NCBI GenBank assembly: GCA_021234155.1
Contig: JAJEKV010000048.1
Coordinates: 494,001-558,000, forward strand
Direction of reading: 5' to 3'
Source: Isoetes taiwanensis
Taxonomy: Eukaryota > Streptophyta > Lycopodiopsida > Isoetales > Isoetaceae
Length of the DNA: 64,000 bases
The notes below the pieces were generated by a model. The model was not told where the DNA came from, ran no database searches, and saw nothing but the letters and a program-made list of their open reading frames with translations. Made by a program: the position numbers and the translations under genes. This document shows, in pieces, positions 35,020-47,960 of this stretch; position 1 is the first letter of the stretch; each line of letters begins with the position of its first letter.

Positions 35020-38000
35020 CAAAAAATTACAAGATCTGCCAAAATTCTTCGGACAGGCACAAAGAAAAGGCTTCGATTCATGAAGCAAATTCTGAATTTG
35101 GCACAAATTTAATCTGTAGCAAATTGGGAATTAAAGAATTGCTTCGATTCATGAATTCGTGGGTACCCAGATTCACATGCTCAGCCTCATGCCTCATCAA
35201 CAAGCAAATTCTGAATTTGGCACAAATTTAAGCTGTAGCAAATTGGATACCAAATTTAAGCTAGACAAATTTCGCCGCCTCAGAGCGGGTTTCAAGTAAA
35301 TTCATGGCCAATTTGGGCAGTAGGAATAATTGTGCAGCGAGAAATTATATAGATTCGTGCTGTAGATTCAAGGGCTATTGAAGAGGGAAATTGATCAAAA
35401 TTTAGCAGGAAAACAGGCTCGCGGAACAAAGCAAACAGAGGCCAGTCTGGATGATTTTCTGGAGCTGCAAACTTTCATTCGTCCCATAACCATTGTTCTG
35501 GATACATTCTACATTACGTCTCTCTCCACTGATAGTCTCTAAATGTTTCTAAAAATGTTTTTGTGAAATATGAAATATGAAGTAATGTTTGGAAATGAAA
35601 CTACAAGTCTATGGCACTACTTCCTTGTTGGCTAAGAAGGGCAAGATGACTTGTGAATGTCAGAAAAAACAAGACAGCTGCGAAGTAATTATGAGTGCAC
35701 TTTTTATGTTTTTCGAACCTTGTTTTCGTGTTTTTCTTTTTAATATCGCATTCCTTTTTGTATTTCATTCATCAACATTGGAAAACTTTTTAAATAAAAG
35801 TGCTTAAAATGAATCAATATATATTATTTCATCTCACATATATCTTGAACAAATTTACATAATCTTCAAATTTTTGTTGAAGGACGCTTAATTTTATTCA
35901 ATCAAAAGAGTCAACATAAGTATAAATGCAGAGATGTGAATAAAATCTCAAATGCGGATAAGCGAGACCCACCGAGTGAAGCAACCTCCGCTTCTACATA
36001 AGAGTGCACATCCAACAACCTCCTCAATCAATCGCTTCTTGCGAGGCAAGTGAAGAACAATGATACGCATTTCTTACAATGTAAATCCTTGAGTTTGAGA
36101 ACACCATTATCACACATCTCGCACTTTTGAAGATTACCGCCTTCGCCTTTCCGTATAGTCCAAAGCAACCATCCTCGCTAGATGAAAAGCCCCGCCTTGT
36201 AAATCAAGCTCCGTGTACTTGGGTAAATTGCCAAAAAGGCCAAGCACGTTAGTGAAACCTCAAAAGGAACAACCACCCCATACTGCCTAAGGTAACACCA
36301 AAAAAATTGGATGTTATCTCTGCCACTTTACCGCTAATTTTACTAGATACACAAAAATTACTTTTTAAAGAATCTCGGCCACACTGAGATACTCAAGCCA
36401 AGTAACCATCCATCAATCGCTTTGAATCAATTCTCCTTATTATCTTTTGATTATGTCCTAACACCTTGTAAGAGACATAACAACACATGCTTATGCAAAG
36501 TAGAATCTATGCCCCACTCCTAGACACTCGTTTCAATTCATTACATTAACCCTCAGGGCTTATTCCAGAGTCAACACACTTCTAATCTTCCCAAATGATT
36601 TGAAAACGCTAAAGCCCATGTTCCCAAGTATCTACCTCCAATCCAGTTTATATTTAGAACTTTGCAAGAGTACTTTTAACATCGTCAAATAAGCATGCAT
36701 CATATAAATTTAGACAAATTACAGTCAGCCTTCATGCTTTGATCTCGTGATAAGTTGGTCCGAGGGACATGTATGGCAATCGCTATGTCCATATCAGAAG
36801 CATACACTCTCATCTACACTTCATCCCCTCCTGGCCACCAAGACAACCACAAACCCAATTTTAATTTGAGCGTCCAATTTTTCTTGGTTTTGCCTTTTCC
36901 TGTGCTACCTTCAATCAATAATTTCTATGATAAATATCTTCTCGCACTTCAAGCAATAGTTTCTTCATTTCTCCATATATATTTCCTAGCATACATGTTC
37001 AAATGCCGAAACTCGAGCAGGGCCTCATAAATGTATTTATTTATATGACGCTGTGCGACCGCTTTCAAAACAAAATTGGACATGAGTGTTTCCACCTAAA
37101 ATCTCTTTGACCATGTTGAACACATCTGCATCGGCTGGCCCACGTAGGCCTCCCCGCTTCTTCATCGGCCATGAATTTCCTAAATTCACTCTGTTGGAAA
37201 AATCCCTGTTTCCATCACCTTACGACACTTTCACAGCTTCCAAAATATCTCCTCACAGGCAATGTAATCTTCAGCCATGTCACACAAGGCAATAGCTCTT
37301 GCAGAGATCTTATCCTATTGTGAAATGATATTACTTGAATTCAAGTAAAAAATAACAAAATAAAAACAAGGCAAGTAACTTACTTTGGATCATAGACATG
37401 ATATCCTATGCCTTCCAAGTAAGGAATACTTCATTACATGATCGAAGTGAAACCCACTTGGGCGCATCCTATTCACTAAATCTTTACCTGGGCGACTAGG
37501 TCCAACGGTGGATATCTTGAATATGTACATCTTCATTCTCGTCATCATGTAATTGTAGCAGAAACATCACTGAATCATGGAAGCACTGGCATCTGCTATA
37601 TGTTGTCTCAGATATAAAATGCTATCGCTTAGATCTTGAAAAAATGCATTTCGTTATACTTTTAAGGTTGTATATATCATTCATTATGTCCCTATAAAGT
37701 TTCCTATATATCTTTGAAGTTGTATATCTTTTGAGAGTTTACGTCCTAAAAGTCGTTTAATGTCCTTGAAGTTGTATATCCTTTTGTAAATACTTTTCAA
37801 AGTTGTATATCTTTACACGAAAAAATAAAGGGATCTGGATTTTACACATCTTTACAATTTGCCATACATCCTATTTGCCTGCTAACTTTTATATGTTTAT
37901 TTTATCTCACGGTTTGCCATGGTTAAAATTGGCTACCTTTATCTCTTTGTATCTTATTCTACGATTTGTTTTATGTTTTCATAGTTTGCCCTATTCCATA

Positions 38001-40780
38001 GCGTTTCGTTCACAACTCTTAGGCAATTTTCCATATTTGCCCAACTCATATGTTCTGCCAACTCCATTCCACATATTTGGCTCAACTCTTTTCAGCATTC
38101 CCTGCCCTACATTTTGTTGCCGCCTATATGGTTAAAAAATCCAATCTCTAGCTTTCTCAAATATATTATATATGTTTTGGAGCTGCTTACGTGAAGAAGA
38201 CGCACGCCTTCAAATAGTGCGTAAGTTTGTCACCACCTATACAATTTATATATACTTTTTATGGTGGCTATCAGCGCCATACTACTGTGACCTATGATCA
38301 TGAGTGGAATCTACAACATACAACATGTCTCAGGTGTGCCATAAAATCTATCGGGCGTGGGTGTGCTTCTTGCCATTACGTAAGGTGTAAATATCTTACA
38401 CTGATCATGGTCGCTAGGATTGGGAGTTTCTTTGTATGGTCACCTTGCTTTGAACACCATCGGACTTAATTGATAATGGACAAGATCATTCCTCCTCACA
38501 AGCGGTAAATCTGGATTTAGCTGCCAGCTTCTTCTTGCACTACGCCTTGTATCTTTTGCCTTTTCTGGAAAGCCGTGGAATACATCCCCAAGAATCAAAA
38601 TTTCTCCAAAGGAAAAGCTTCTGACATGTGGTTTGGTATATAGGGTTAGATGGTAGATTTCAAATACCTTTGCTTTCGCTATTCTTTTGATTAGTGGCAA
38701 TTGAGGAAAAATGGGATCAAATTGTTGACGGGTCACAATGAAACAAGCTCCAAACCTTATTCTAAAACCAAAGACTATTATAAAACCATGTGATCACAAT
38801 GATAATACCTTTGGATAACTCCATACCTTGATAACCGGAATATATTGCTATTCTCCTTCCCTCTCACAATTCTCGCTCGTAATTCCACACGCTTTAGGCA
38901 CCAAATTGAAACAACAAAATTAATCCAACTGATGATACATCGCTTTCACTATCTATGCTACAACAATGGAGAGGTTGCCAGCTAAGTAAGAAAAACTATC
39001 ATGATCTAACAAAATTCTAGAATGAAAGTTATCCACAAAACAAATCATCACTTCGTCAAGGTAATACGTAGACTACAGATTCACTTCAATGGCATCAACT
39101 AAGAACTGAAAATGAAGCCAAAACAAACCGCGGTAAATGAAGGGGATCTAAAAATATTTAAAAAGAAATCCTGTAACGCGTGATTGTGCAATGCATCATC
39201 CTCTTATTTCCATTAGTATTATATATATAGGGGATTGACTGCAGTCACTCCACGCATAGGCCCCCTCGCCAAGGCCAGAACGCTAGACCATCTGGCTTAT
39301 AACCCTAGCCCACCATGTTTGGACCCAAAGCTGTCCGCCACAAAACCTACCCCAACCAACTCTAATGTGCTCTCTTGACTTGCTCTAGCTAGATTAGCAC
39401 TTCCATGGTAGCTAGATTGACTCATCACATGTAGCCTTAGAACGTGAATCACCTAAGTAGGCAGCCTCGCACTGAAAACCCCAAAGTGCACTTTAGTCTA
39501 TAAAAGAAGACCGATTTTGACATTACTTTTCCCCGCCACCAAGTTTGCTCTTACCCTTAGCCATTTCTTCCAAATTTCTCCTTGTCAATCTTCCCAAAAC
39601 CATTTTCATCCCAGCCTCTGCTCAATGGCCACAAACTTAATGGCTACTGCTAACTACATCGAGTTTCCCCAAAATGGTAAGAGGCCTTCCATGTCTTTGA
39701 CCATCTCTTTGATCTCCATGCAAATTTTTGACCTCGAAAGTACCTCTTTATAATGACATTGTATGCCAAAGAGGAGCAACAGTGTCTTGCCCCCTCGAAG
39801 TCGTCCTTCCCTCCAAGGGAGCAAGTGTGTGGTCTCCCTAGAGTCATTAAATCAAGTCTTAGGTGGTGGGGATCCAGTCCAGAGCCAGCCAGGGATGTGA
39901 CGTAAGAACATACTAGATTACATGAGTTGTAAGGCCTTGGCAGCCGCCATCGAGCATATGTCTCAAAGACACGCCCATCCCCTCGCCTTCATGCACCCCC
40001 GTGGCCATCAACAGTGGTGGGGAGCGCCTTCCATACAGCCCTCCCCTTGGATCTCGCGAATTTCTAACGAGGGATAGATCAAATGGGCTGGCCTCATCCA
40101 CTCTAGCCTCGAACTACGCAGTACGCCTACTATGACACACATCTTTGGGAGCATCTCAAATAAAGAGGACTGCGAAGAGGAAGGGACAACGATCAGAGGG
40201 AGGAGAGAGCAAGAAAAAGAAAGAAGCGATATGAGAGGCGGATAGCAAGGCATGGATGAAGATATTAGGGAGTGGGCCACGAACCGCCAATAGGCATCAT
40301 TGCCTTGTCTCCAAAGTGATGACAAAGGAGGAGTACCTCAACCCATCCCTCCACCCATCATGCTTAGAAGACAGGGCGCTGGGCTAAGGATCGACGCAGC
40401 CTCATGGGGCTGATTGCGTGAGGGGCACCCTCGTGAGAGAGACCCCCACTCCACTTACCCTACTACAGTTCCAAGGAGGTAGCAAACGACATTCTACTGA
40501 AAAATAATGTCGAGTATCGTGGCATACGAAGGTTACAAGGCGCGTGATGTACTCACCACCACTATCTTCAGAGGAGTTCTGCAATGCAAACAAGCCAGGC
40601 TACAAGCTGTGGAGAGGGCTCCGCAAGCTCTGTAGCCACATCGCTGGGTCCGCGGGTCAGTTAGAAGCATGCGTACGTCCAAAGAACATCAACTTGGACA
40701 ACACACAACCACCGGGTGTGGACTGACTACTCTAAGACCTTTAGAAGGCCATGGATGCTTGTGGTGAAGTGCAAAAAGGA
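35020..40780. repeat. 5.7-kb repeat unit, copy 2
   Basis: A direct copy of 29,021-34,350, about 8 percent longer, mostly through scattered 1-6-base insertions (for example TTATATAG for TTATAG, GCGGAAC for GCGAAC, AAGCAAAC for AAGAAAC in 35,340-35,440). The inverted third copy near 47.6 kb agrees with copy 1 at those sites. Frames are broken even more often than in copy 1. Confidence 0.75.
36300..37530 (-). pseudogene. Fragments of the unrecognised gene (copy 2)
   Basis: The same minus-strand protein-like stretches as at 29.95-31.3 kb, more broken: FCLKAVAQRHINKYIYEA-like near 37,020-37,080, the GGRYLGTWAL-equivalent near 36,620, and the candidate intron near 37,320-37,384 with GTAAGT kept. 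No family is assigned. Confidence 0.4.
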
Positions 40781-41049
40781 GGGGCATGGGATCGCCTAGC
40801 AAGCATCTTGGAGGGACAAGACTCAGAAAGGATCCTCAGACTGCATTTATGGGAGCATCGTGATAGATTGGGAGCTGCCACATAATGCATCCCTCGCTTT
40901 TCTTCCGCGTTTCCATTTCATTCAATAGGCTACTCTTCTCCTCCTCAACCATGCTTATTATGTCAACACGATGGTAGAATAACAGCCTGCAGCCCTAACA
41001 TTTTGACATTTTTGGCCACTACCTCCTCGCTGATGTTTGTGATTTGCCT

Positions 41050-42000
41050 CGTGAGGTTCCTTCCTCATTGCATATCAAATAATCGAAACAAAAAATCAAT
41101 CCAATCAAGCGATATCATCTTCACTATTCGCTACACCCACAGAGAGGTTACAAGCAAGCAGAAAACACCTACATGATCTAACAACCTAGAATGAAGCGTT
41201 TTTCATATCCATAAAACAAAATCATCGGCCAAATTGTTGCACGTGACTACGATTCGACTCACAATGGCATCAACTAAGAACCAAAACGGGCTTCAAACAA
41301 CAACAACAAGTAAATGAAGGGACGAAATAGCTTAAAAGAAACTCCATGATCTAACAAAAATGCACTACATCCTCTTATTTCTATTAGTATTATATATATA
41401 GATATCTCCCAAAAGGCTAAGTTTTAGCTCAAGATTGATCCACTTCCCCGTGAGCCGGGTCACCCGCGCAAAATAGGCCATGTGCGCCGAACCTAGATAC
41501 ACATTCCCCGGAGGCTCACGAAGTTTCCACTATGTTTTTGACCCAAAGTTGTCCAAAATTTGTCTAACCAACTCTCATATGTGCTTATTGGCTTGCTCTA
41601 GTTAGATTAGCACTCATGGTAGCTATAGATTGGTCATATGTAGCCTTAGAACATAGAATCACCTAAGCAGGCGCCTTGATGAAAAAACCTAGGCAGCTCT
41701 AGTCTATAAGTAAAAGGAGACATCGCTTGACATTTTCCCTTCACTGCTTCGGTTTCTACTCTCCTTAGGCATTTTCCAGCCTCCTTGTCAATCTTCTCAA
41801 AACCATTTTCTACCCCAATCCTTGCCTTCAATGGCCAAACTTTATCCGGTGACGATCCTCGGTGATTCCACGATGGGAGCATCAGATTGATTTTAAAGCC
41901 GCCACTAATACACATCCCTCTCCCTTGCTTCCATGCTTCCATTTCATCTTCAATAGGTTAATTTTCTCCTCCTCAACCATGCTTTAAGTAATTGGTTTAT
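41050..42000. repeat. Third, partial copy of the repeat unit
   Basis: Matches 32,600-33,350 and 38,900-39,640: ATCCAATC..GATATCAT, CATGATCTAACA, ATCATCGGCCAA, GGCATCAACTAAGAACC, TTATTTCTATTAGTATTATATATATA and TTTGACCCAAAGTTGTCC occur in the same order. It ends in unrelated sequence after about 41,830. A 98-codon minus frame (41,646-41,942) is a product of this repeat. Confidence 0.7.
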
Positions 42001-44045
42001 TTATATCAACATCGATTTAAATGCAGCCCCTAACATTCCTTTCATGCAATACTACCTCCCCTCGACAGTTGATGTGTTTTGAGACGGCGTTGTGGTAGTT
42101 CCTCTGCAATATTCAAGTTTTGGTAAGATCCTTTTGATGATCTTAGCCAGCCATATCCATCCAATCCATAAGGTATCCTTCAAATGAAGAGTGTCGCCCG
42201 AAAGAAATATAGTGGTTTGTTACCTCGCTTCTTGCTATAAAACCAATCTTATATAATATTTGAAAAATTTTTCCTCTCGAACCTCGCCTTCTTGAATCCT
42301 CTTCTATTTTTTGGAGCCGCACCCCATACCTCCCTCGCCTATACCTCCCTCCAACCGGGCACGTGGCCCTGGGTGCATGTTTTTCCTGAGGTCTTTGGCT
42401 TGGATCACCGCTAAAGTTTCTTCTCCTCCTCATTGGTACTCGGCCGCCTGGCGCTCGGGGTTTGTTGGTTCCTACGCCAGGGTGATATGCAGCAAGCACT
42501 CTAGGGAATGGATTTTGGGGCCAAGTAGCCGGATCAAGAATTGGTGATCTAATGGAAAGAAAATGAAGGCTGATAATCTAACATCACGAGGCAAAACCAG
42601 TGCAAGAATTTGGTAAAGAATACCCCTCTAAATCCAAATGGTGTGTGGTTGCAGAGTGGTGGGATAAAGTAGTACTACACCTTGGCGCATCGCATGGTTT
42701 GCGATTATGTGATCTCCTAATTTTTGTGCATTAAGTACATATATATACATGTGTGTAAAAAGGCTAAGCATTTCTAGACACACACCCTTCATGCTTTCTT
42801 TAATACTCCTTTTACTATATTCTTAAATCTAAAGTTCTCTATCCCTTGATGAACAATGCTTTCCTAAAATGGAATAATTTTCACTTATAATTCTTTCTCA
42901 TCAATCACTGACAGGTATATGCTATAAATCCACAAGCATTATTAGCTCATCATTCTTGTCTCATTGTGAAAGCTTACTCATGATTATTACATAGAAGCAC
43001 CCACTTGAACCATGTACAATGGGGTGGCCCCATCCTGGGTGTGTGTGTGTCCCTTGGCATCCCTCCTCCAAAACAAAAAACAAAAATCGGTTTTGATTTT
43101 TCAAATAGGGGACGCCGTATCTTTATCTCACCGCTGATAGATAAGGTGCACCCTTCACCGCCGTGATACAATAAGCAAGGCTACTCATCGATCCAAGGAT
43201 TCATGTGTGATTCCGCTAAGCCGCATGTTTTGAATCAAATACCGCCTTTATCTCCTTAAGCAAGATGTTTGAATCCCATGCTTACCTGGACCCCGGCCAT
43301 CATTGTTTGGACAGTTGGGCATTTTAGACCCACATTGTTTAGTGCCGCTTCATAGTATATAAGGCTTAGCCAATTAGTGTGCGTGTGGTTTTATGCAGCT
43401 TTGGCTACTGCTCGGCCTCCCTCCCTCGCTTCAGCTGCAAGGCTTCTCTCAACTCCCTCGGCTTCCGCCAGACAGGAATGATGTATAAGTAAGCAAGGCG
43501 TCTCTGCAATTCCAGTTAAATCTCTGATAAAAATATTACAAGATTGCTTTAGATTCGGTTCTGAGCTCTGCCCTCATTCCGCCCTCAGTTTGGATGGGAA
43601 AATCCCGCAGGCCTTGGAACGTTCTAGCTAATGCGTGAAGAGTGAAAATATTTAGCAGAGAAGAATCGGAATCCCTGCTTTGCCTTGGCTGCCCTACAAC
43701 TACATCTGCCCTGGAGTTTTAGCTTAGAAGTCACTGCTTTTCCTTTGAGCAAACTCTCTCGGCTGAAGAAGCTAGCTGGTTGTATATGCAACCTCAAGGA
43801 AGTTCAGATCCTGATAGCATAGCATGTCTTTGGCAACTGCATTTAACATGGCAGGTTGTGGCATGCACACTTGGAGCACATGGGTCTGATGCCGTGGTAT
43901 TATATCTTGATGTCGGGTTCCCACTGGTGTGGTTGTAACAAATGCACCAGTTGTAACAAATGCAAATTTGGTGTTGTGGTTGAAATGCTTGGAATAAAGA
44001 TGCAGAGAAGCATTTAGCTCATACCCAACTATTGCTAATTAAGAA
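42001..44045. other. Gene-free interval
   Basis: No gene is recognised. TATAAAACC near 42,236 and TATATAAGGC near 43,357 are TATA-like but have no coding sequence after them. A 118-codon minus frame at 42,143-42,499 is rich in R/G/P with no domain. Base composition is more balanced than in neighbouring repeats. Confidence 0.4.
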
Positions 44046-44047
44046 TA

Positions 44048-44076
44048 ACTAGTTATAGTGCCCGACGTTGTCGGGC
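44048..44076 (-). mobile_element. Helitron-like 3' terminus
   Basis: Read on the minus strand, a perfect 7-bp-stem hairpin GCCCGAC-AAC-GTCGGGC is followed after seven bases (ACTATAA) by CTAG and then T. A GC-rich hairpin 5-12 bases before CTRR, inserted next to T, is the hallmark of a Helitron 3' end. The matching 5' TC end was not found between 44.1 and 48 kb, so this is either a truncated element or a solo terminus. Confidence 0.45.
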
Positions 44077-44079
44077 TTT

Positions 44080-46277
44080 GCTACAAATTGAAATGGTGGT
44101 CGAGATATAATATAATGACCCAAAAGACATGTTTGATAGAAAAAGAAAATCTAATTACTTTGCAGTCTCCTCTCTAATAATATAATGAGCATCTCCATCT
44201 AGTAAGGGGTGCCTGGGATTGCCGGCCATAAATACAAATATAAGTTAATGCGATGCGTGTGGTTGGATTGATTAGATGATGCTACACAGAACGATTACAA
44301 ATTATTAGCAATTTGCATCAATGCATGTGATTAGAAAGTTTGCATATATGATTGAGAAGGTTCTCAAAATTGTGCAATTATACGATACTTAATTTGAACC
44401 TGATTAAGATGGAGGTTCTCAAAACTGTCAAAACTTATTATAAACCCGATGGTGTATTTTTGTTGGATCACCATGAGGATGCATTATTTCCTCTAGACCA
44501 TTTCCTCTTGGACCATCTGCAATGTGAATGTCTTGCTAACCATGTGAAACATGAAGTCTAATCCATGTAGCCAATCTTTTAACAATCATTGCCGAGTAGT
44601 ATATTATTTCCTCTTTATCATATGCAATGTAAATTGCTTTAGCTAACCATATGAAACATGAAGTTCAATTCATTAGCAAATCAAATAACAAAAGGCTTCA
44701 AAAGAGAGAAAATAAAGTATACATACTTGAACGGACATAGTTCTTAGACCATAATAATTCTTAGATCAACTCAAATCCAAAGAAATTCATGCCATCCAAA
44801 TTACCTCCACCAAGTGGCAGGCATGCCACGTGTGAGAAAGAAACACACAGACTTGCAAGCTTATGCAAATTATACATTGTCATTTTTTATAAAAAAAAAT
44901 CTATGCACATTATATAATTTGTTGTTTTTCAAATGGCCCTACATCTAGAGAGGCACATTGTACTTTTTTTGTCTAGCATATGCCGTAATCTGTGTTACAT
45001 GGCTTGCCCATGGTGGACTCAACCGACTCAATACATTGTTAGATGTTAATGCCCCCTTGCTCTGCAGCATTCGCATGCTGTGCATTCTGTTCACTTCGAG
45101 AGTGATACATAGAAACATCAACTTGAGTGCCTTGAATGGCTTTAGTTCTAGATAGATAAATAATTAGGTTATCATTGACGAAGTTGATTCCTCTCTTTAT
45201 TGAATGAGTAGCAGCTCTAATAACTTCAATTTAGGACCAAGCCACTCCAAAAAGTTCTAAGAAAAGTTATAAGAGCATATTAGGTGCTAATATATTGAAC
45301 TTATAAATTTGATATACAACTTTTTGATGGCATTACATTTTGACCTATGAACAAGTTCTAAGAAAAGTTCTAAGAGCACATTAGGTGCTAATATAATGAA
45401 CTTATAAATTTGATATACAACTTTTTGATGGCATTACATTTTGACTTATGTCCAGGTGAGGCAACCTATTGTCTTGCACAACATACTCCTAAACTCGTGT
45501 CCCCAACAACTAGCATTTGAAACATTAGCTAACATAGTGATAGGGAACAATTAATCTAAAAGTGTCTAGTTAATGTTTGCAATTGCTCAAATTGGAATGG
45601 ATTTCGAAAGTCCATACTTATGTTAGGCCTACCTTCTACAATTCAAACCAATAGTGAGTCAGTTGGGAAGAGAAATGGTCGCCGCGATAAATTTCTTGTA
45701 CTTGTAATTCATAGGACCTTATCAATAAGTTGCAATTGATAGGTGGATCAACTACTACCATAAGCAATCATGAGAACAAAATCTATCATCATAAGCAATC
45801 ATGAGAACAAGATCTATTTTCTATGATGGAGGGATGAACAAAGTGGCACACATTACACGATGGGACTTTACTCCACCCACTCCTATCCGGCGGTGACAAA
45901 TGGGCCTATCAGATGATCGAAAGAATCCAATATTCTATAACATTCAGTTCCTCGCAATGAACCTCTAACCTATTTATGCTATTACTTGAATCATTATGGG
46001 AACACCAATTTTGTAGCTAACCAAGAAGTACGTTATAACATGGTGTGGTAACAAGGATACACATATCACACATTTATTTCTAGACTTTCATTACTATCCT
46101 AACCATGTTGCTTATAGTCCCATACCATATGGCATCAGACCACAATTGCATGGGGTAAAGCTTCTTCTTTTCAGAGATTAACTGCTCAACTTTAGAAGAA
46201 ACCAATGAGTACTACATTGAAGATGATAGAAACTAGCACAAGCAAATATAAGGAATATGAAGGGAAGTTGCCAAGAT
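44080..46277. other. Gene-free interval, possibly Helitron interior
   Basis: No coding domain is recognised. The part 45,340-46,150 is a diverged copy of the insertion at 46,440-47,180 (shared GGAGGGATGAA, GGCACACATTACACGATGGGA, ATAACATTCAGTTCCT, CCTCTAACCTATTTATGC, GGCATCAGA). If the Helitron end at 44,048 is real, this DNA could be its cargo. Confidence 0.4.
45257..45458 (+). repeat. 101-bp tandem duplication
   Basis: CTAAGAAAAGTT starts two copies at 45,257 and 45,358. They share TTAGGTGCTAATATA, GAACTTATAAATTTGATATAC and TTTTTGATGGCATTACATT, with few differences. Confidence 0.85.
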
Positions 46278-46378
46278 ATTACTTCGCATAAGCTGTTTGC
46301 GATCTTGTTTTTCTGACATTCACAAGTCATCTTCTTAACAAGGAGTAGTGCCATAGACTTGTGGTTTCATTTCAAACA
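46278..46378 (-). repeat. Inverted fragment of the 5.3-kb repeat start (outer part)
   Basis: Reverse complement of about 29,555-29,640: TTACTTCGCATAAGCTGTTT, GACATTCACAAGTCATCTTC and GTGGTTTCATTTCAAACA. It is interrupted at 46,378 and resumes near 47,418. Confidence 0.75.
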
Positions 46379-47417
46379 CATTGTATGGGGAAAAGAAAAT
46401 TGGGGACCATTTTCGGTCCACCCTTTGGCAACATCCACTTTGACCGTGATGGTGGAAGAGTGACTTTTGCATTACATTTTGACCTACCGGAAATTGGGAC
46501 CCAATTTTTTTCCCCATCAATATGCTAAAACGTGGGGAGCAAAATTTTCCCCCCTTTTTTGATGCCATGGCATTTTGATTATGTCGAGGAGAGGCACCTG
46601 TGCATCCTTGCATGATTTCACTTCCTAAGGCGGTGGTGTCTCGAACAAAGCTTGTTGAAACATTTTGTCTTGATTTTTGCAATTAATTGGAGTTTTTGTG
46701 GCTTTGCATTGCTGATTTTTCTTCGTTAGCTTTATGTTGGTTCTTTGAGCAAAGTTGGAGTAGTAGGTTGAGAAGAGAAATAATGCGGTAAACTTGTTGA
46801 TATTGATGGAGTTTCTAGTGAATCTTGAGGATCAACTTTTTCATGAATCTTCATGAGTTTTAATCATCATAAGCAATTGAGAACAAGATCTTATTTTGAT
46901 GATGGAGGGATGAAAAAATGGCACACATTACACGATGGGATTTCTTGTTGGATTTAGCATCGTGACAAATTTCTTGTTCGATGTTCTTGTGAAAGAATCC
47001 AATTTCTATAACATTCAGTTCCTGAAAACCTCTAACCTATTTATGCGATTTCTTGTTTGGAACACCAATTTTTTAGCTAATCAAGAAGCGATTTCTTGTT
47101 GTGTTAGCAAGGATACATTTCTTGTGGATTTCTTTCATTACTATTTTTGTTATAGTCCCGTTGCTTGGCATCAGATGATGTTTTGAATGTTTTGATGTTT
47201 TGAATCGATTTTGTAAGATAATGTGTAAGTTTGAGTGTAAGTTTCAGTGTAATAAACAGTGAAAAAATAACATGAAGAAAACAATGAGAAAAAAGCTTGG
47301 AAAGTTGCTAAACCAGTCATCCGAATTGGAAGACCCAACTTCCATCTTGGATTGTAGACATTGACACGTGTCATCAGCTTAGAATGGGAGTAGGGAATAA
47401 ATGCGACCCTGTTTCCA
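46379..47417. mobile_element. About 1.04-kb insertion within the inverted repeat
   Basis: The host phrase TTTCAAACA..TTACTTCATATTTC, continuous at 29,540-29,570, is split here by about 1.04 kb. The insert is related to 45.34-46.15 kb. Its ends (CATTGTATGGGGAAA on the left; the right end reverse-complemented reads CAATATGGAAACAGGG) are weakly similar, which could be a decayed terminal inverted repeat. No transposase is present. The motif ATTTCTTGTT recurs several times at 46,945-47,125 where the related copy lacks it. Confidence 0.5.
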
Positions 47418-47960
47418 TATTGTTACTTTACTTCATATTTCATATTTCTAAAAACATTTTTAGAAAACATTTAGAGATATCCAATTGGAGAGTGTATCCA
47501 GAACAATGGTTATGGGACGAATGGTTATGGCTCCAAGAAAATCGTCCAGACTTAGCAATCTGGCCTCTGTTTCTTTGTTCGCGAGCCTGTTTCCTGCTAA
47601 ATTTTGATCAATTTCCTCTTCAATAGCCCTTGAATCTGGCACGAATCTATAATTTCTCGCTGCACAATTATTCCTACTGCCCAAATTGGCCATGAATTTG
47701 AAACCCATCTGGGCGGCAGAATTTGTCACAGCTTAAATTTGTGTCCAATTTGCTACAGCTTAAATTTGTGCCAAATTCAGAATTTGCTTGATGAGGCATG
47801 AGGCTGAGCATGAATCTGGGTACCCACCCAATTCATGAATCGAAGCAATCCTTTAATTCCCAATTTGCTACAGATTAAATTTGTGCCAAATTCAGAATTT
47901 GCTTCATGAATCGAAGCCTTTCTTTAATTGCCTGTCCGAAGGAAATTTGTAGTCTTGTAA
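47418..47960 (-). repeat. Inverted fragment of the 5.3-kb repeat start (inner part)
   Basis: Reverse complement of about 29,020-29,540: CTCGCGAACAAAGAAACAG, AATTATAGATTCGTGCC, and two AATTTGTGCCAAATTCAG sections. It runs directly into the upstream region of the plus-strand TENA locus, as its counterpart does at 28.6-29.0 kb. Confidence 0.8.

Noticed and set aside
42143-42547. 118-codon minus and 78-codon plus frames
   Set aside because: Mutually antisense, biased composition, no domain and no promoter or splice support.
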